DNA of 64,000 bases from Trichobilharzia szidati (lineage: Eukaryota; Platyhelminthes; Trematoda; Strigeidida; Schistosomatidae), in NCBI GenBank assembly GCA_944472155.2, contig OX235272.1:89162020-89226019 (forward strand), given 5' to 3'. Position numbers and translations under genes: made by a program. Positions 32,401 through 40,939 of the stretch are shown piece by piece. The first letter of the stretch is position 1. Each line of letters begins with the position of its first letter. The notes below the pieces were generated by a model. The model saw only the letters and a program-made list of their open reading frames with translations. It had not been told where the DNA came from and ran no database searches.

Positions 32401-33359
32401 TTGTAAACTTGTATAAACCTATACACTGAAATTCTACCAAAATGATGAATAATGTAGAATATTCATGTTCAATGAACTTTAACATTTCATCGGGATAGTT
32501 TTATCGACGGTTAGTTAGTTTGGTGGAGCACTCGACGATCAATCAGTTGGTCCATGGTTTGAATCTCAATTCACCTACTTCAGCTTGAGGAAACTGGTTA
32601 GTATCGCCAGTTTTAGCAAAGAATAAATGCGTGGCTTGTAGCCTGGTATCCGATGTCGCAGGTCAAACCAACTGAGTTAAGTAGTGACAAGGTATATATG
32701 TGGGGAGAAGCATTTATACAAGATATACCTGACTACTTCTTATTTTTTTCAGGGAGTCATATATAATATTCACTCCTACCGGTGAATACATTTTTTTAAA
32801 ATTTCGAGCCAGTCCAGTGTGTTTTAATATTTCAACCTGTGTTAACTTAACGCAACTGTTGTTCATCTCGAGACCACATGTGACAAAATGTAGACTTTTC
32901 ATCCCTTCAGTAAGGTGGTGTTGAAACTACATTGAGTGTTTGTCACACATAAAATGTGTTCGAACACTTTGAAATTCTTCACATTATCGTAATCATTTTT
33001 CAAGACAACTTGATTGGCACATGAAGAGTGAAACTCGGTTCATAATATAATCGCGCTATTAACATAGTGAAAAGTAGAGTACTGTAAATTCGATTCAGCG
33101 AACAGATACCGTTTAAAAAGACTAAAACATCTGGAAAAACTGTAATTCCACTGTCAAAAAAGTTGTGTCTGTGGAAATGTCAGAAAACATCTGACTATGA
33201 AAAGAAACTACGCCAAATAAATTTAAAATGAATCTTTTGAGAAGGTCAAAGTGGAGGATTCTCATTTGAGGAATCCAAAAAGTCGATACTTTTTGAATCT
33301 TTCCTTTCGAACAACGCCTAATGGTGAAATTAATTTTCAAGAAAAATGGTACCGAATAA
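32401..33359. other. Non-coding stretch
   Basis: A tRNA-like trace near 32512-32570 (GGTTAGTTAGTTTGG...) is too weak to call. Nothing else recognised. Confidence 0.4.
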
Positions 33360-33569
33360 TAACAATTATTCCCTTAAGTTCTGAGTGTAGTATATGGCTT
33401 CACCAGCACATCTCCGTTTCATCATGTTCACTGCAGTCGTCTCTAGTTGGCTGTGTGACTTTCCATAAGCTCTCTTCTCTTCGTCACATGATCGGATCCA
33501 TGCCTAAGTCGTCGTTCCTCATTCCGGTTCGATGCATATACCTGACGAGCGATGTCACCCGACGATCTG

Positions 33570-33616
<47 letters not shown>
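33360..33616 (-). mobile_element. RTE 3'-end fragment and (TA)n
   Basis: The minus strand of 33362-33560 matches the last about 70 codons of the RTE (patterns like GDIARQ, EERR, then GAAGCCATATACTACACTC and AAGGGAATAAT). It is decayed. A (TA)n microsatellite follows at about 33570-33616. Confidence 0.65.
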
Positions 33617-33618
<2 letters not shown>

Positions 33619-33629
33619 ACAGAGAAGAA

Positions 33630-35118
33630 TTGTAGCTGAGGTGGATGATTTCGATTTGATTGTGTTCCCTAAGCTACTGATTTCATTGCGAAGCTTTCAT
33701 GAACTTTCAATGGGATCGCCCATATCATGACTAATAGCTGAAAGCTGTTACGCAAAGACTACAACTGATAACTCTACCACCCATTATCAAACCAAAAATC
33801 TGGGTATACATTCGTAATAATTAAAAGAAATCAGTTGGAATACACCCACAAATTAATCAACAGCATATTTGAAGACATTCACTTTACAAGACAAGAATCA
33901 CAAAAACAAAATTACATTCTTAGATGTCGTAATCGAGAGAATTAACACAGGAAATTTGGAAACACCATTATACCAAAAATCAACACTCTCCGATCAAATA
34001 CTCAATTATAGTGTCGATAATCCAATGACTCAGAAGAAACTGTGTGTGAACATTGTTTAAAAGAGTTCAAACACACTCCAGTACTTAAGAGAGTAGAAGA
34101 GGAATATCTGCTAACTGTCTTCAAGGAGAATGAATTTCCAAACAGTTTCATCGAAAAATGTTGAAACTCGAATCGAAATACCAACAAGAAACTGTCCTTA
34201 GAAACCATTGAAAAATTCATTCCACAATATATAAAGAATATCTCTGAAATAACTGCCAAAATACTGAAACCATTTAAAATAGACAATGCACACAAGCCAA
34301 CACAATCACTTCACTCAACGGTGTGCAGACAAAAGGATCCCAGAGCAACGGAAGACAAGATCAATACCATTTGCAAAATAAATTGCATGAACAATGATAA
34401 ACACTACATTGATCAAAGTGGACATCACATTAGACTCAGAATCCAAGATCATAAACTATCTGTTAAACGACACAATATGTATTCTTTCATATCAACGATG
34501 CATGTAGACAATCACGGACAACAATTTGATTGGATTACAGAAAACAACGAAAGTAATGCCAGAGAACTTCTTGAAGTCTGGTACTCAGGTGAATCAACGA
34601 TTAACAGACACTTTACTTACTATTGATCAAGTTGACCAACTAATAAAGAATAAATCAGATGACGAGAAAGTTCAAATTCCAAGTGAATAAAAATGATCAA
34701 TAAAGATGAAAATTAATTACCAATCACGTTAATGGTTGTCACGAGATACAATTATATCATTCATGGGGAACTCAAATAAGCTCACTTCATATTAAAGCTA
34801 GTGCTGAAGATGTAGTCTAGAAGGGGGACAATGAAAGCACCACAATTAAATCAACTGACTCAGAAAACACAACCAAATTATATACATATTCAAGTAATTT
34901 GAATGAATTCTTCTTCTCACTACAGCTACTCACTCAGCTGGTCAATTAGTGAACGGTGGGTACAGCATTTCAATTTCTCTTCGGTTAGTTTAATCAAGGC
35001 TACAAAGAGTTTATAAAAATTATTTTAGTGCTGTAGAATGAATGTCACAAATTATATCATAAAAAAGTAGAGAGTAGGTGTTCATTGTTCAATGTATTTA
35101 TTCTTGATTATTATTATT
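33630..35118 (+). mobile_element. PLE lineage B, 3' half with inverted terminal piece
   Basis: 33630-33725 is an inverted copy of the terminal repeat. From about 33740 the plus strand encodes broken PLE protein: NKITFLDVVIERINTGNLET near 33905 (RT thumb region), then KINTICKINCMNNDKHYIDQ and RLRIQDHKLSVKRH (a GIY-YIG domain, about 34350-34470), with DWITENNESNARELLEVW after it. Stops and frameshifts separate the RT and nuclease parts. The non-coding tail holds a minimal hammerhead-like motif at 34801-34843. The nearest relative in the window is the minus-strand copy at 25748-26720. Confidence 0.75.
34801..34843 (+). ncRNA. Minimal hammerhead-like motif in PLE-B terminal repeat
   Basis: GUG, CUGAAGA (34804-34810), one extra U, helix II GUAGUC/GACAAU (five of six pairs, one a wobble), GAAA (34833-34836), AGCA, C, then CAC pairing with the initial GUG. 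The arrangement fits the minimalist hammerheads reported in PLE flanking repeats. Helix I is only three pairs, an extra base follows A9, and the helix III palindrome is broken (AGCA instead of AGCU). Confidence 0.4.
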
Positions 35119-35157
35119 GCCTTACATTGTAATCTAAACTATGCTGCTTTGATCACG

Positions 35158-35163
<6 letters not shown>

Positions 35164-35191
<28 letters not shown>
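35164..35191. repeat. (TA)n microsatellite
   Basis: About 14 TA dinucleotides. Confidence 0.95.
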
Positions 35192-35193
<2 letters not shown>

Positions 35194-35394
35194 ACCTTGT
35201 CTTTATTGTCATTTTTTTAAATTATTGATTTTCTTCTTGTTTAAATTAATGCGTACATAACATATATTCATTCATGCATTCATGATAAAGTCTTGTTTAC
35301 ATCAGTATACATATATGCACGGTATATGACGCTGAAAATAGGCATACTATGTGAAATATTGATTTTCGTTCAACCAAAAGTTTTGAGGATAGAC

Positions 35395-35660
35395 GAGACC
35401 GAATAGCTTAGTGTTAACGTCTGTGACTGCAGCACTGTAGAATGCTCGCTAACAAGGCAGGTAGTTCAGGGTTCGATCCCCAGCAGACGACGCACTCCTT
35501 TACCTCGCTAAGCCAGTAATAAGACTGGTAAAGAGGGAGGGTTAGGCATGAGGCTAGCACCGCCATCCAGTAAAAATAAATCCCACTGCTACAGAAACTT
35601 CAGGCCTCTAGCTTGAAGCCCCATGTTCCACTGGAAACGTAAAGGAATAAAATAAAATAA
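35395..35660 (+). mobile_element. tRNA-headed, RTE-tailed SINE, best-preserved copy
   Basis: The head has two tRNA-like pieces: a tRNA-Cys-like start (GAATAGCTTAGTG, then GTGACTGCAG) and box B GGGTTCGATCCCC (about 35470). The body follows (GACGCACTCCTTTACCTCGC; GGTAAAGAGGGAGGGTTAGG; GCATGAGGCTAGCACCG). The tail GAAGCCCCATGTTCCACTGG (35609-35628) is followed by AACGTAAAGG and a run of AATAAAATAAA repeats. The tail matches RTE 3' ends in this window (59777 onward) and the body resembles the RTE 5' region at 40960-41110. Confidence 0.85.
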
Positions 35661-35684
35661 AAATCTATCAGTTTGTGTTTTATA

Positions 35685-36335
35685 TTTTCCCTGTGCTTTG
35701 AAGTTTTTGTGGTGATTGGATTGATTGATTTCCTGGAGTAGGGTCACTAGCCTCACTCCCAGCCTTCTCCGTTTCCTTGGGCTTAGGACTGGCTAAAAAA
35801 CTAGCCAATTACTGAACTAGGCGAGGTCTGTCGGAAAGAGCAAGGCAGACCTTCATCACTGTGAAATTAATTTGGAAATCTGCTTCACTCACCATAAAGA
35901 ACAGAATTCGGATTTTCAACACCAATAGTAAGTCAGTTCTTCTGTATGGGTCAGAAACTTGACGCGTCACATTGAGCATTTCCAACAGACCACTGAAGAC
36001 TTTTATCAACAGCTGCTCCCTTCCCTGGCTCCATTCTGAATATGTGGTGGAGGGCTGGAAAGGCTTAGTAAATAGGAACTCTGAGAACGAACCAGTCAAA
36101 AATTGGAGATGAATTTGACCATCGGGTGACATATCACGCCAGACTCTCTAGTGGAATATGACTTGGAAACGACGAGTTGGGCTTGGTTTCAAGAGTGACA
36201 AGGAGGAAATCGTGTGAGGAGAAGATGAAAGCTTATGAGCAATCGTGGGACCAGATGAAGAGGACTGCAGGGAACAGGACAAAACGGAGACATGCTGATG
36301 AAGCCCTATGTTCCACTTGTAACCCAAGGTGATAA
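35685..36335 (+). mobile_element. RTE 3' fragment with inverted 5' piece
   Basis: 35818-36335 on plus matches the RTE coding end from the ARIGKARQAF region to the stop, with frameshifts: SVLLYGSET near 35935, RRRKSCEEKMKAYEQSWDQ-like near 36190-36260, EALCSTCN near 36300, ending in TGATAATAATAG. 35685-35812 on minus matches the RTE 5' region seen at 40960-41130. Together they look like one 5'-inverted insertion, although two separate events are possible. Confidence 0.7.
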
Positions 36336-36479
36336 TAATAGTTAATAACTGATCACAGCATAAATATGATCCGGGGATGGGGTAAGCATGGCATTTAATT
36401 GCATTTAGTTCCCTTTATGAATTTTAACAAAATAATAAGAAGACATGATTTATTTGCAGCGTGTAATATATTTGCGCAG

Positions 36480-36835
36480 CACATTTCAGACCTTTTGATT
36501 GGACACTAATTAGTGTCATGTGTCTAGTCCTTTTGTTTACTGCAGACTGAATTCTATCAGTCAAGTTTTGCAATGTGACCACCATGCTAGGCGGCTTGCC
36601 ATCACGGTACACTCAGGATTATTGTTATTAGATGGTCGGAGGCAATCGACAAGAAGCCTTGGACCTAGGTTTCGTGTTTGTTGGCACTCGTCAGCAAGGT
36701 GTATCTGCGATCTTGAAGGAACTTAAGTCCTTTCTGAGATACGCCTGGATGACGAGTACAACAAGCACGAAACCTAGGTCGAAGGCTTCCTGTCGATTGC
36801 CTCCAACCATCTAATAACATCTCAGACATTCTGAT
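36480..36835. mobile_element. Hammerhead SINE foldback, tRNA-Cys family, headless
   Basis: A distal tail in minus orientation (36480-36630), then two inverted arms of about 80 bp (about 36632-36716 minus, about 36733-36815 plus) that meet almost directly, without the tRNA head. Each arm holds a hammerhead segment. Confidence 0.75.
36656..36700 (-). ncRNA. Hammerhead ribozyme motif, intact core (tRNA-Cys SINE family)
   Basis: Minus strand: ACCUUG, CUGACGA, helix II GUG/CAC around CCAACAAA, GAAA, helix III palindrome ACCUAGGU, C, then CAAGGC. Helix I has five pairs. The plus-strand partner at about 36737-36780 has C3 changed to A (AUGACGA). Confidence 0.7.
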
Positions 36836-36884
36836 CACACACCCTCTTACTTGTCATACATATTCATATAAAAGGTAACGGAGC

Positions 36885-37080
36885 ATAAACGGTCAAAAAT
36901 TAACGACGGTGGCTAGGACTCTCGCCGACCATTCACATGGTCCGAGGTTCGATCCCCCGCCGATGCACACCTGATATCTATGGTCGCCTGCTAAATTTGG
37001 GCTACCGATATCACATGCTGAAAATTTCATACTTGTACCAAAGTACTTTGTGGAATCAAGCTATAATAAAAAATAAAAAA
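36885..37080 (+). mobile_element. tRNA-headed SINE of a different family (SINE-Z)
   Basis: The tRNA-like head GACGGTGGCTAGGACTCTCG... with box B GAGGTTCGATCCC (about 36946) resembles the head of the 23580 SINE. The 3' part is different: ATATCACATGCTGAAAATTT, then TGTACCAAAGTAC, TGGAATCAAGC and an A-rich end. The same 3' motif appears without the head at 38508-38560 and, inverted, at about 43385-43450 and 50225-50245. Confidence 0.6.
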
Positions 37081-38642
37081 ATGTTTATGGATCGCGATCA
37101 CAGATAACGAGTAGGAAAATGAGGTAAGAAAAAGAGGGATTTGAGAATATTATTTAGTAAACTGAACCAGGGCAGGCTCAAAGTGATAACAAATAACTTT
37201 TGAACACATAAAATAAGTTTCTATCTTTTTATGACTGAAGCTTTAAGGAATTCAAGTATACGACCGGAACCTGTTTCACATATGAATTTAAAGGCACTAT
37301 TGAAGAACATCTTTATGACCTCTCTCTACGATTTGCTTTGCGATTGAGAAAATTAGACATCTCTACCTAAGATTTATTGAATCAGGTGATTTTATTCGTT
37401 CCTGTAGCCAATTAGGAATGTGTTCTGCAGCCCTGATCTGAAGAAACCAACCCCCTATGTACGTGTGAGCTAACTAACTAATTAGTCCTACTGAAGGTAG
37501 TCAGCAGGACTAGTGGTGTAAAACTCAGTCAGCTCGTCACTACTTTAGTTGATAGGCATCTGAACACATGCGAAAAATGGTCAAAAACCATACTCTCCGA
37601 CCCCCAACACCCCCTCTATTCCCAACTCTCTCCTTGTATCTCATCAAGTAAAACCAGAAATCAGTATAAAATAATCTATGCTCGTACAACCAAGTACAGG
37701 AACTCAACGATACCATACTTGGCTCGTGTTCTAAGCGACAGAGACAATGTTAAGAGTGAAACCTATGACTTGCTCTGTTGTTAATAACATAATTTTAGGC
37801 TCTTTTATTTCTCTCTTATTTTGTATTCTGTAGTGAACTCCTTCTTAAACATACTTAGCTACCTAAATTATTAACATTGGCTTACTTTTTTGTACTTTAC
37901 TGTATTCCTTCTTTTGTGTATCTACTGGTTCCGACTATATTAGCACTATGAGTATTACAAAATTGTCCTGTCATTAACCATCATGTAATTATTAGTTTTG
38001 TGGTTGTTTTTTCTTATTTTCTATACTTTTCGGCAATATTAAACTGACAATCATTGGTTGTGAACGCCATTGTCACCACCTTAAAAAATTTTGTATTACT
38101 CAGGATTACTCACACTACCACTACAAACACTGCATTAAACCTGACAATAAAAAACAAAACAACAACCCTGAAATGTTATTTTATGATTGTTTAGAGTTGT
38201 TTCAACCAAATTAACTGACCATCTTGGTGATAAACATTCTTAAATATCATTTCATAACTTCTTGTATGACTATAGCTTTACTGTCACCATGCATAATCAT
38301 ATCATAGCTTCCACTACCCAATACTGAGTTATTATTATATGGTGTTTATTTTCCTTTCTACTTCTTGGTACTTTTTCGCATTTATAATTATTTTGTGTTT
38401 ATCCTGTTATTTTTTTGCTGTTGGTGTCTTTAGATTTTTTATTTGTTTGTTTGTTTAATACTCCTTTTAAATGTTTGTAAAATTAGATGCAAATATTGTA
38501 GATATGTGCTGAAAATTCCACACTGTACCACTAGTACTGTTTCTGGAATAAAGCAAATTATTATTAACATAAATTTAAATTGATAAACAGAGTAGGCTGT
38601 GACACTATCGCTCGGATGTTGTAAGGGTTTACAGGACAAAAT
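37081..38642. other. Mostly unannotated stretch with a SINE-Z-like tail
   Basis: No host gene seen. 38508-38560 resembles the SINE-Z 3' end (GCTGAAAATTCCACACTGTA, TGGAATAAAGC, then ATTATTATT) and may mark the 3' end of the LINE that mobilises it. 38643 begins the target duplication of the adjacent PLE insertion. Confidence 0.4.
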
Positions 38643-38700
38643 AAATCTCGTTTTTACAACTGGTTCCCTTGATAAATTTCGATAAAGAAAGGAAGACGAA

Positions 38701-38756
38701 ATTTGCAGTATAAAATGATACCATTCTATTTCACAGGTTCTCATCAGCTGCAGAAT
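38701..38756 (-). ncRNA. PLE-A hammerhead-like motif
   Basis: Minus strand: helix I CUGCAG region, core CUGAUGA (38747-38741), eight-base helix II remnant GAACCUGU, GAAA (38732-38729), a helix III hairpin of about 8 pairs, and A before CUGCAAAU. Identical core to the copies at 38939, 39704, 40631 and 42423. Confidence 0.6.
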
Positions 38757-38938
38757 ACCTGAAATTACAATGGTTATATAAATGATAATAACATACTTTA
38801 ATGTTTGAGTGGTAGTAGAGAAGAGATAAAATTGACGCATCCAAAAAAGAATGAAAGCATTACAATTTTTAATTCAAATGAAGTGTCGTTAAGACTTAAT
38901 CGAATAGTTCTAAAATATCGATAGAGAAAGAAAGACCA

Positions 38939-38994
38939 GATTTGCAGTATAAAATGATATCATTCTATTTCACAGGTTCTCATCAGCTGCAAAC
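38939..38994 (-). ncRNA. PLE-A hammerhead-like motif (inverted terminal copy)
   Basis: Same elements as the 39704 copy in opposite orientation, nearly identical in sequence over at least 140 bp. Confidence 0.6.
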
Positions 38995-39071
38995 TACCTG
39001 AAATTACAATGGTTATAATTAATAACATTTCATACTTCATTGTTTGAAAGGTAATACAGAAAGCATTATAA

Positions 39072-39359
39072 GATAAGCTGATATTTACGTGCACCTGCGG
39101 CAGCAAGTACATCGGAAGGACAGAAAGAAGGGCTTCTATCCGGTTTTCAGAGGATATTCCACGAAACTTATGCTTAAGAGGAAGCAAATATTTACAAAGT
39201 GCAATTGCTAGACACCTTGTGGATACAGGCCATTTTGTTGAGATTTCCAAATGCTTCAAAATATTAAACATACAAAGGACAGCAAATCTACTACGATTTG
39301 CTGAAGCAATTGCAATAAACGCCTCAGACCAAACTTATGCACACAGAAAGAGAGTGTAG
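39072..39359 (+). CDS. PLE GIY-YIG endonuclease, 5'-truncated but open
   Basis: Open frame of 95 codons, preceded by a stop at 39069 and with no ATG near its start. It reads TCTCGSKYIGRTERRASIRF, then SAIARHLVDTGHFVEISKCF, ANLLRFAEAIAI and a C-terminal HRKRV before TAG. This is the C-terminal nuclease of a Penelope-like element, carrying the CxC-YIGRT signature, the catalytic arginine region and conserved helices. In the parent element it nicks DNA for target-primed reverse transcription. The RT domain is missing and the upstream end joins an inverted terminal piece, so it is a dead-on-arrival copy that has kept its frame, suggesting recent insertion. Confidence 0.8.
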   Translation, partial: DKLIFTCTCGSKYIGRTERRASIRFSEDIPRNLCLRGSKYLQSAIARHLVDTGHFVEISKCFKILNIQRTANLLRFAEAIAINASDQTYAHRKRV

Positions 39360-39703
39360 TCAATCTCTCACTCCCTTGGTAACCACATCACTTTCATTAC
39401 AGTGATTACTCATAGACACTAGTGAGTTCAACTCACTAAGCAAGTTTTCAAATTGATGAACTTTGACCTTGTTGAGTTGCCATGTTGACACTGTTTATTA
39501 GATTTTTCTGTTTTCTGTCTTCTCTCACCCCCGTTTTTTCTTTCTTTTTTCCATAGTTTGATAGTATATAAATTGATGGTAACTTAAACTACAAAATTTT
39601 ATCCTTATATTCCGGATACGTTTATCTTATAATACTTTCTGTATTACCTTTCAAACAATGAAGTATGAAATGTTATTAATTATAACCATTGTAATTTCAG
39701 GTA

Positions 39704-39758
39704 GTTTGCAGCTGATGAGAACCTGTGAAATAGAATGATATCATTTTATACTGCAAAT
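39704..39758 (+). ncRNA. PLE-A hammerhead-like motif, best copy
   Basis: Helix I UUUGCAG (39705-39711) pairs with CUGCAAA (39751-39757) over seven bases. Core CUGAUGA is at 39712-39718, GAAA at 39727-39730, helix III has eight pairs (39730-39737 with 39742-39749) and a tetraloop, U16.1 at 39749 and cleavage-site A at 39750. Helix II is only GAACCUGU and cannot form a normal stem, so activity is doubtful. Confidence 0.6.
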
Positions 39759-39845
39759 CTGGTCTTTCTTTCTCTATCGAAATTTATCAAGGGAACCAAA
39801 TGTATGAAAGTTCTAAAATATTTGGGCGCCGAGTGAGAAGTAGAC

Positions 39846-40043
39846 ATTTGTAAAAAGTTATATTTGTAATATCTCAGCGATATTGAAATGAGTAATTCCA
39901 ACGTTTCGTTCGGCAATCTGGTCCTCTGTTATGTTAATTTTGATTAATTTCCCTGAAGAAGTTCGGACCAGATTGCCGAACGAAACGTTGGAATTACTCA
40001 TTTCAATATCGCTGAGATATTACAAATATAACTTTTTACAAAT
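39846..40043. repeat. Perfect 79-bp inverted repeat
   Basis: Arms 39846-39924 and 39965-40043 are exact reverse complements, separated by a 40-nt spacer. The right arm begins inside a minimal hammerhead-like motif and ends against the 13-bp target duplication. Confidence 0.9.
39949..39993 (+). ncRNA. Minimal PLE hammerhead-like motif
   Basis: UUCC, CUGAAGA (39953-39959), one extra A, helix II GUUCGG/CCGAAC with six perfect pairs (39961-39966 with 39976-39981), GAAA (39982-39985), palindromic helix III ACGU (39985-39988), U, then GGAA pairing with UUCC. This fits the minimalist, presumably dimeric hammerheads known from PLEs, except for the extra base after A9. Confidence 0.5.
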
Positions 40044-40528
40044 TACAATTTTTAGTTTAAGTTTTCATCATCAATTTATACACTTTCACAGTTGAAAAGA
40101 GGGGGGAGAAGTAAGACAGAAGACAGAAAAATTGATTAACAGAAACAGTGTTAGCTTGTAGGTTCACATGGCAACTCCAAAAAACAAAAGCATTTATAGT
40201 TTATAAGATTGAGATTTGCTCAGTGAGTTGAGATCACTGAATTAGATGACTAATCAAAATCAAAATTCAGTTACCAAGGTAGTGAGAGGTTTTGATTTGA
40301 TTTTTGATTTTGATTAGTCATCTAATTCAGTGATCTCAACTCACTGAACAAATCTTAATCTCATAAACTGTAACCGCCTTTGTTGTTTGGAGTTGCTATG
40401 TGAACCTACTAGCTAACACTGTTTCTGTTAATCAGTTTTTTCTGTTTTCTGTCTTACCCCTCCCCCCCTCTTTTCAACTTTGGAAGTGTATAAATTGATG
40501 ATGAAAACTTAAACTAAAAATTGTAATG
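40043..40528. repeat. Long imperfect palindrome (about 225-bp arms)
   Basis: The left arm ends at 40265, the right arm starts at 40302, and a 36-nt spacer lies between. The arms are the two opposed PLE-A 3' UTRs and differ by scattered substitutions and small indels. Confidence 0.85.
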
Positions 40529-40630
40529 CTTTCATTCTTTTTTGGATGCGTCAATTTTATCTCTTCTCTACTACCACTCGAACATTAAAGTATGTTACTA
40601 TCATTTATATAACCATTGTAATTTCAGGTA

Positions 40631-40685
40631 TTCTGCAGCTGATGAGAACCTGTGAAATAGAATGGTATCATTTTATACTGCAAAT
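40631..40685 (+). ncRNA. PLE-A hammerhead-like motif
   Basis: Core CUGAUGA at 40639-40645, GAAA, helix III of about eight pairs, and CUGCAAAU at 40678-40685. Helix I is UUCUGCAG against CUGCAAAU with one mismatch. Confidence 0.6.
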
Positions 40686-40822
40686 TTCGTCTTCCTTTCT
40701 TTATCGAAATCTCGTTTTCCTTATAAAAATGAATTCAGCTGCATGGTAATTTCTCATGAGAGCTAGTTTGAATCTTTGTTTGGTGATGATCAGACTTTCG
40801 TGATCACCCTTGAACAGTAAAC

Positions 40823-40825
<3 letters not shown>

Positions 40826-40858
<33 letters not shown>
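40826..40858. repeat. (TA)n microsatellite
   Basis: About 16 TA dinucleotides. Confidence 0.95.
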
Positions 40859-40860
<2 letters not shown>

Positions 40861-40939
40861 CTGGAAGTTGATTGGATTGGTGGGGTCCCTTGTTTGACTA
40901 CTTTGTGAATGTCGTGTCAGCTACCAGTCCTGAGCAGGA

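Larger units (their letters stand above)
38859..40054 (+). mobile_element. Inner PLE-A insertion with 13-bp target duplication
   Basis: ATTACAATTTTTA occurs at 38859-38871 and 40042-40054. Joining the flanks restores the outer PLE tail, as judged from the uninterrupted plus copy at 40508-40545. The 1,170-bp insert holds an inverted tail with hammerhead-like motif (38939-39075), a plus-strand GIY-YIG coding segment (39072-39359), the 3' UTR, a plus-strand hammerhead-like motif (39704-39758) and a perfect 79-bp inverted repeat. Confidence 0.8.
38643..40718. mobile_element. Palindromic PLE-A insertion with 12-bp target duplication (outer)
   Basis: Target duplication AAATCTCGTTTT at 38643-38654 and 40707-40718. 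Between the duplications, minus-orientation PLE-A tail (38655-38871, resuming 40055-40265) meets plus-orientation PLE-A tail (40302-40706), so the element is a head-to-head inverted pair of the same 3' region. It is interrupted at 38872-40041 by a second PLE-A insertion. Confidence 0.8.

Noticed and set aside
34801..34843. Treating every CUGAAGA...GAAA pair as a ribozyme
   Set aside because: Only cases with a paired helix I placed next to a U-H cleavage position were kept; relics at 50080, 61264 and 48940 were left as repeats because the core or pairing is missing.
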